Source: Phoronis ovalis | Lineage: Eukaryota; Phoronida; Phoronidae | Direction of reading: 5' to 3' | DNA: 13,687 bases | Assembly (NCBI GenBank): GCA_028565635.1 | Contig: JAOXYB010036795.1 | Span: forward strand, 1 to 13,687 | In this document: one piece after another, positions 9,074-13,687 of the stretch | How positions within the stretch are numbered: the first letter of the stretch is position 1 | How the letters are laid out: each line of letters opens with the position of its first letter | Notes under the pieces: generated by a model | What the model was told of the DNA's origin: nothing | Databases searched by the model: none | The model's input: only the letters and a program-made list of their open reading frames with translations | Program-made: the position numbers and the translations under genes

Positions 9074-9485
9074 AAGTGAAAAGGCATCATCTTTCAAGTT
9101 TTTAAAACTTTGATTTTTGAACCTTTTTGTCATCATACTTAATAATTTTATTCGAATATTAAAAGCAATTAGAAACATAATTAAAATACATATTTTGAAC
9201 GCTTTTTTCTAAAAGATGATTACAAACAGCCAGTACTGTTTAGCGTTGTGACGTCATTTCTGAATTCACTGTTGTTATCCTAACATTGGTGACATTTCAA
9301 GAAAAAGCTGTCCAAGCAGCACTATTGTGTTTTTTTTATTCCGCAGCAAATACCTAACTAGCGGTTATTTATCAAATTTATGTGACTGACCATTGAATAT
9401 TTGCAATGCTGCCTTAATTACTGCTGCCTATACATATTTTGTGTATTTTTTTTGTACACAAGCGATTGATATTTTCTTGTCCCAG
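9074..9485. other. AT-rich non-coding stretch, no gene seen
   Basis: T-rich and A-rich sequence with no frame of note. It holds the CRE octamer at 9249-9256 and ends in TATTTTCTTGTCCCAG, a fair match to a splice acceptor leading into the CpG-rich patch. Confidence 0.7.
9249..9256. promoter_or_regulatory. Perfect CRE octamer TGACGTCA
   Basis: This is the full palindromic binding sequence of CREB/ATF-type bZIP factors. A second perfect copy is at 13670-13677, with variants at 4746 (TGACGTCT) and 12041-12057. Chance alone would give well under one perfect copy in DNA this AT-rich. No promoter is identified nearby, so function is not shown. Confidence 0.3.
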
Positions 9486-9637
9486 TTTGTCTTTATCTTT
9501 CTTGAATATCGTCCACGAAACTAACACAGAAACGTCGGACCGCCGTAGTCGATTGCATGCTCCTTCATCATTATGCGAGATGTCCAAGCGACGGAAACGA
9601 TACGATTGTAACAATCTGCTGTAACGTGTCATCAGAG
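9486..9637. other. CpG-dense patch, possible small exon
   Basis: From about 9510 to 9625 I count around 14 CpGs, the densest cluster in the window. The patch is framed on the plus strand by a plausible acceptor (TTTTCTTGTCCCAG ending at 9485) and a plausible donor (CAGAG/GTATAA at 9637/9638). The plus frame beginning after the TGA near 9508 is open to the donor and contains TQKRRTAVVDCMLLHHY and NDTIVTICCNVSSEV. Another plus frame (9439-9624) and a minus frame (9632-9414, with RRLDISHNDEGACNRLRRSD) are also open, so the coding strand cannot be chosen. The TGA at about 9507 means the first frame cannot span from the acceptor at 9485. I recognise no domain. It could equally be an unmethylated regulatory islet or a young insertion. 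Confidence 0.25.
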
Positions 9638-9765
9638 GTATAAATTAAACAGCTTCGATAGTACTTTATTTCCATTTGATTTACTAGTCCTTGTTTTTGT
9701 TGATACATCTTTTTTTAACCTAGGTAAGACAAAAAAACATTGCAATTTTAGATCATCACTAATGA

Positions 9766-9900
9766 ATCTGTTATTACAATGTATAACTTGAGCTACTGCG
9801 GTTGTATACTATGTTACTGAAATTACATATTTTGTTATAGAGATTGTACATTTTGTTATTAAAAGTATGTATTTTGTTATTACAATTGTATATTTTGTAC
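9766..9900. repeat. 21-bp minisatellite, about six units
   Basis: Unit boundaries fall near 9767, 9788, 9809, 9830, 9851 and 9872, with a truncated unit from 9893. The three central units share TTTTGTTAT at the start and a GTAYA-type end, at exactly 21-bp spacing. The outer units are progressively diverged (TTGAGCTACTG, CTATGTTACTG), which is the usual pattern of a decaying array with a younger core. The array does not code. Confidence 0.82.
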
Positions 9901-9925
9901 ATTTTAATAATTTTTTTTTGTTTAA

Positions 9926-9965
9926 TGAAAGATTTGTAGATCTTCATAATAATTACAAATCTTCA
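9926..9965. repeat. Inverted repeat downstream of the 21-bp array
   Basis: AAGATTTGTA (9929-9938) pairs perfectly with TACAAATCTT (9954-9963) across a 15-base loop. The stem can be extended by two pairs past a single bulged A. It begins about 30 bp after the array. It is too short for a typical animal microRNA precursor. Confidence 0.5.
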
Positions 9966-10030
9966 ATCAAGAATGCCTTACCTATAACACTTTAAACCTA
10001 TTCGCCACCCATGTATACATGAAAGTCCAT

Positions 10031-10072
10031 TTTTTGTTGTAAAATAAGGTACATTGTTATAAAGATTGTCTT
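10031..10072. repeat. Two outlying diverged units of the 21-bp repeat
   Basis: A segment starting TTTTGTTGTAAAA (about 10032) is followed at once by CATTGTTATAAAGATTGT (10052-10069), which matches 15 of 18 positions of the unit at 9830. They lie about 130 bp beyond the main array with the hairpin between them, suggesting that a longer array was interrupted or eroded. Confidence 0.45.
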
Positions 10073-10073
10073 C

Positions 10074-12034
10074 TTTATTTTTTACTAATGCCTCTAGTAG
10101 TCTTGTGTCGAAATTTCTTGCAATACTTCCTGTAAAACAGAATATTTTAGTTATGAACGTCTCTTCGTGTAATGCTAGGATCAGTTACAATATTATGTAT
10201 ACTAGACTCATTAAGTAAAAAGCTGACATTTATAGTGAACAGAGGAATCAGTTATCCGGTTGCTATTACCTGCTTCAGAAACACATTCACACGATACCCG
10301 AATCACTTTCTTTCTTTATGCATGCACACGATTTGTTGGAAGTGTTTTTGGTGTAGTCTTAAGGAAAGTGTGGATAAAGGATAAAGATTTTTGAAAAATT
10401 GGCTTAAAAATGTTTCCGAGAACCGCCGCTTAAGGGGATTCCTTCAGAAAGAAATGAAATAGCAACTTGCAAATTGTTGAGAACTTGGCACTTGTATCAC
10501 TAATGCTCAAGATTGATAATGTGTCCCGATCGTTTTTAAATCTATGTTTAAAAATGTCATAACGACATTCTTTCGGTTAAATCCTGACCAATGTTGTCTG
10601 ACATTTCAAATATATATTAGTAACTGGCTTTTGAATTCTAATTAACAGGATGAAATTGTGACAAATACTACAAGATTACTTGATTGTATAGCAACGAATT
10701 ATAACAAAACTGTTATGTAACACGTAGATTGTAGCTGGAAGGCTGTTCAGTTTATTTTGCATTTTAAAATACTATCAATTGTTACATTATAACTTCTTAA
10801 TTTTACGCCAAATCACTGTCTCAGGAATGACGCCTTCTATAAATTTTACTTAAATTTTTTTTAAACAAAAAAAATCCTACCAACATATTTACATTCATGA
10901 CGGTCAATTATAAATGTGATTCATTAGGTATAGTCTAGGCCAACAATTGTTATAATTTGAGCTGCTCCTTCCTGACATGCATCATACGACTACATAATAC
11001 ACGACTCTTTAGCCTTCAATGATAGATTCATGTATACAGGCGGAAACGTTTATTGTAAGAAATTGTATCACCAAATAAAAGTTTTTTGTATAATATCTCG
11101 TTTTTTATGCATACAGTAGATGACATTTTATTCATATAATGGTAGTAGGAGAAAGGAATCCATCTAAAGACATGAACTGATTAAAAATTAATTAATTTTT
11201 TAATTACCAGAAGAAGATAAATGTCAGACGTTACTATATCTACACAGTAATGCCTAAGCCGCAAAATTTGCGCAGCACCAAGAGTATGAGAAGTTGTTTT
11301 TTCTGTATAATTTCAAGAACAAGCTGAATCTAGTTATCGGATACTTTGAATCACGTTCTTTTTGAAGGTGAAAATATAGTACATTGTAAATATATATTTT
11401 CATACTGCAGCGAACATTAGTAGAAACAGCACGTTGTAGCTAAACAACATTTTGCATAATAAAATTAAGAATAAAAGCCAACAATTAAATTTGTACGTTA
11501 AATATATCTGCAATATGATGTAAAAATAAGCTATTAAAATAATGTTATTTGTATATAATTTTTTTTGTTGTGTGACACATAAGCAGTGAATTCTATTTCA
11601 TTTGGTCTATTTACATTTTTTTTCTAATTCGTATACTTAACTAGAGTGCACCTAGGAACACCAGGGTACATGATTTACTTAAGAAAATGTGGTAGGAGTT
11701 AAATGCCTTTCATATAGCTTCAAAATCATTTCTGGTTGTACATAAAACATATTCTTTCACACTTTCATAAATGTACAAAGCAATTCTCGCGTCTTGATCT
11801 CCCAAGAGAATTTTCAACTTATGAAATTACTTTTCACTTAAGTTTCGCTGTTTAATGATACTATAGTATTTGACCTATTTACAGATAAAGCACATCCTTA
11901 GTTTTTTTGTAGAATTGCAGTGTATTTAAATTTATACCATGAATAGGTTAGTATACGTTATATAAAGTTGGACTATAAAATGTTTTGGACCTTTTGAAGT
12001 TTATAACATCCGTAAACGGTACTTATAGGACCAC
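10074..12034. other. AT-rich non-coding stretch, no gene seen
   Basis: Nearly 2 kb in which the only frame of note is a 70-codon plus-strand one (10172-10384) without a domain. An 18-bp AT palindrome lies at 11183-11200, and a TATATAAAG string at 11959-11967 without CpG-rich context. No tandem array, RNA gene or element end was found. Confidence 0.73.
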
Positions 12035-12062
12035 TTACACGACGTCACTTGTGACGTGTAAA
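12035..12062. promoter_or_regulatory. Hairpin with two inverted CRE-like sites
   Basis: TTACAC-GAC-GTCAC and GTGACGTGTAA form an imperfect inverted repeat: 11 pairs with a three-base bulge and a TT loop. Each arm carries a GTGACGT core, giving inverted sites GACGTCAC (12041-12048) and GTGACGTG (12051-12058) only two bases apart. Such spacing could bind paired bZIP dimers, or it may be a random hairpin. The nearby CCGTAAACGG (12010-12019) has a small dyad too. Confidence 0.3.
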
Positions 12063-13077
12063 AAAACTTAATTTCCTTGAAAATATTTACTCTCAAGATA
12101 TTTTTCTCCCTCACTCTCATCTGTAAAATATATGGGAATTCCAAGTACTAACATTTATTTACATAATAAGGTGAATAATGTAAAAAAACTAAAATGGTTA
12201 TTATGTCCGTCTTCGCTGTCGATTAGCCCAAACGATCACCTAACTTAGATGCTTGGTTGAAAGCTTTGTATTTATTCTACTACAGTAAATAACATTTTTA
12301 TACAAGTCATGTTTGAACGTAAACCCAGGATTGAAAGCAATTAATGGAAATTAAAAGTTATTTCAAGAAGTTTCACGCATCAAATTCGTCACGAATCGTT
12401 AGCCTACTCTGTTTGCTACACTATGGTAGCATATTTCTAACATACTGAGCTCCGGATCTTCCCTGTTTATTGAAAAAAAAACCTGATTTTTTTATTCATT
12501 ACTTATTATTAGCAGTTCTTATAACTGCACAATTCAATTAGGCTTGCACATATATAAGTGTAGCTTCACTTTAGATGACCACAGTATTTGATAATTTAAG
12601 CGTACATGCATACAAGCTGTTGTAGTAAAGTGCAGGAAATTAAAACTAGTTACCTGATTCATCTATGTTAAGAATTATTATATAGTATAATCCCTGGGTG
12701 ATTTTTTTCTGGGGATGACCCACTCTGAGAATTGTCTTACTTCTGACTGAGTAATTACAAAAAGTAAGCAAAAAAGGATAACGGAGGGAGTTCAATGGTA
12801 ACCTATATAATATTAATACAATCTAGAAAATCCCACTGGCTAAAGAATCTATGACTTAAGAGCAGGGCTAGCTATTTTATATCTCCTGAATTTATGACTT
12901 CAGCGTATTGCATTCCTTTCGAATGATTTCAAGGTATTTACTAAGATATTTAAATAACACATCCACTAGAGTATAAACTCCACGTTTCAGTACCCTTTTT
13001 CAATTACTCTCTACTGCACGCCATATCACGTAGTACATGGGTTTTCCACAGAACGATGAGAAACCCACAGATTATAA
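12063..13077. other. AT-rich non-coding stretch, no gene seen
   Basis: Stops are dense in all frames. Poly-A and poly-T runs occur around 12472-12494. Nothing resembling a promoter, repeat array or RNA gene was found. Confidence 0.72.
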
Positions 13078-13356
13078 ATGGTATTATCCATTGGCGATAG
13101 AAAAAACAACATTCTGCCTTATAAATCCATACATGTGATGTGTTACCTTTGCTATATAGCCATGTCCTTTTATCCGATGTTGTTGCATACTCATAGTTCC
13201 TTTTACCAAAGCGACTTGGTATTATTCTGGTTTGCTGCGGTGTACCTCGTAGTTTCCTTTGATGGGAATATTGTTGGGAATAGTGTGCGAGTATTATTAA
13301 TATCATTGAAGTATAAACAAATGAACTTGATGAGCACTTCATTTTCTGAAAAATAA
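13078..13356 (+). pseudogene. Possible rhodopsin-type receptor TM1 fragment
   Basis: A 92-codon frame whose ATG directly follows an in-frame TAA and which ends at TAA 13354-13356. Residues 47-78 form a strongly hydrophobic segment, and residues 54-73 read AVYLVVSFDGNIVGNSVRVL, followed by a KYKQM motif. This resembles the first membrane helix of class A G-protein-coupled receptors: the hallmark is the GN-x-x-V motif, with Asn68 in the place of the conserved TM1 asparagine, then a basic loop with Lys, Met and Thr/Ser. Against an intact receptor, Asp62 and Arg71 are charged residues within the helix, nothing like TM2-TM7 follows within the remaining 330 bp, and the first half is unrecognised. 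It could be a first coding exon with a donor near GAA/GTATAA (about 13309), a decayed relic, or a chance hydrophobic frame. A 118-codon minus-strand frame overlaps it. Confidence 0.22.
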
Positions 13357-13687
13357 ACAACAGTAAATCAGCATAACATGATTATTGTAAACATGAAATA
13401 CGTAAGTTTCTTCTAATTATCAGGAATAATTAACCAATAAGTGGAAAAAAGCAACAGAAACTTCAAAACTGAGGAACAAGCTATTCCTGGCTAAATATCT
13501 TCAAGCAATAAACATTTCATAAAGGGCTATATTCTAATTCTTTGAATGAAAGTGCAATTCATGAACTAGCAGTGAGCAGTACAAAAAAAAATCTCAAAAA
13601 ATCTTGGAATTAATGTACCAGCATGTGAACCTCTTTTTTGAAAATGATTTAAAACCTAAACTAAAAAATTGACGTCAGGGATATATA
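13357..13687. other. AT-rich non-coding stretch to the window edge
   Basis: No continuation of the receptor-like frame and no other coding signal. It ends with a perfect CRE octamer TGACGTCA at 13670-13677 in otherwise A-rich sequence, ten bases from the edge. Confidence 0.7.

Noticed and set aside
9414-9632. 72-codon minus-strand frame as a complete gene
   Set aside because: No domain. The G+C-rich core is open in several frames, so openness does not identify a coding strand. Kept only as a possible exon patch.
11183-11200. 18-bp perfect AT palindrome
   Set aside because: Made only of A and T runs; expected from composition.
11959-11967. Second TATATAAAG string as a promoter
   Set aside because: No CpG-rich patch, initiator context or reading frame downstream.
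2762-12557. Identical 15-mer CTTGCACATATATAA at 2762 and 12543
   Set aside because: In DNA this AT-rich, about one such 15-base match is expected by chance, and the flanks do not align.
13004-13360. 118-codon minus-strand frame
   Set aside because: It overlaps the receptor-like plus frame antisense. Apart from one hydrophobic run (WIIPFIICGFLIVLW) it has no recognisable motif.

Overview
This window looks like non-coding (intergenic or intronic) nuclear DNA of a multicellular eukaryote, most likely an invertebrate animal. The composition is strongly A+T-rich (about one third G+C by eye) with many homopolymer runs, microsatellites and degenerate minisatellites. Stops are dense in all six frames. 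I see no operon structure, ribosome-binding sites, tRNA, rRNA or CRISPR array. The longest open frames (153 and 118 codons) do not look like conserved genes. A fragment resembling TM1 of a rhodopsin-type receptor hints weakly at an animal; nothing I can read fixes the phylum.

Layout. 1-77 is a pure 8-bp CT-rich microsatellite, followed by a G+C-richer flank to about 240. 241-1162 is plain AT-rich DNA. 1163-1453 is a diverged local duplication (two ~126-bp copies, 165 bp apart). 1454-2839 is plain. 2840-3055 is a CpG-rich patch with a 70-codon open frame on the minus strand and a TATA-like sequence beside it. 3056-3895 is plain, and 3896-4004 is a short ~37-bp tandem repeat. 4005-7210 is mostly plain, with two G+C-richer patches (4676-4770 and 5216-5350) and one perfect short hairpin (5552-5572).

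7211-7513 holds the most structured element: nine copies of a 14-bp core, most about 32 bp apart, each core with ACC/GGT dyad symmetry. 7514-9484 is plain apart from a weak repeat copy and a perfect CRE octamer. 9486-9637 contains the densest CpG patch, which could be a small exon. 9766-9900 is a 21-bp minisatellite, followed by a hairpin and two outlying diverged units near 10031-10072. 10074-13077 is plain apart from a hairpin carrying two inverted CRE-like sites (12035-12062). 13078-13356 is a 92-codon open frame whose C-terminal half resembles receptor TM1. The window ends with a second perfect CRE octamer.

No set of genes works together here, and I found no convincing new biological system. 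The best candidates for a second look are the helically phased dyad-core array at 7.2-7.5 kb, the two CpG-rich islets at 2.9 and 9.55 kb, and the TM1-like fragment at 13.2 kb. All percentages and counts were made by eye.
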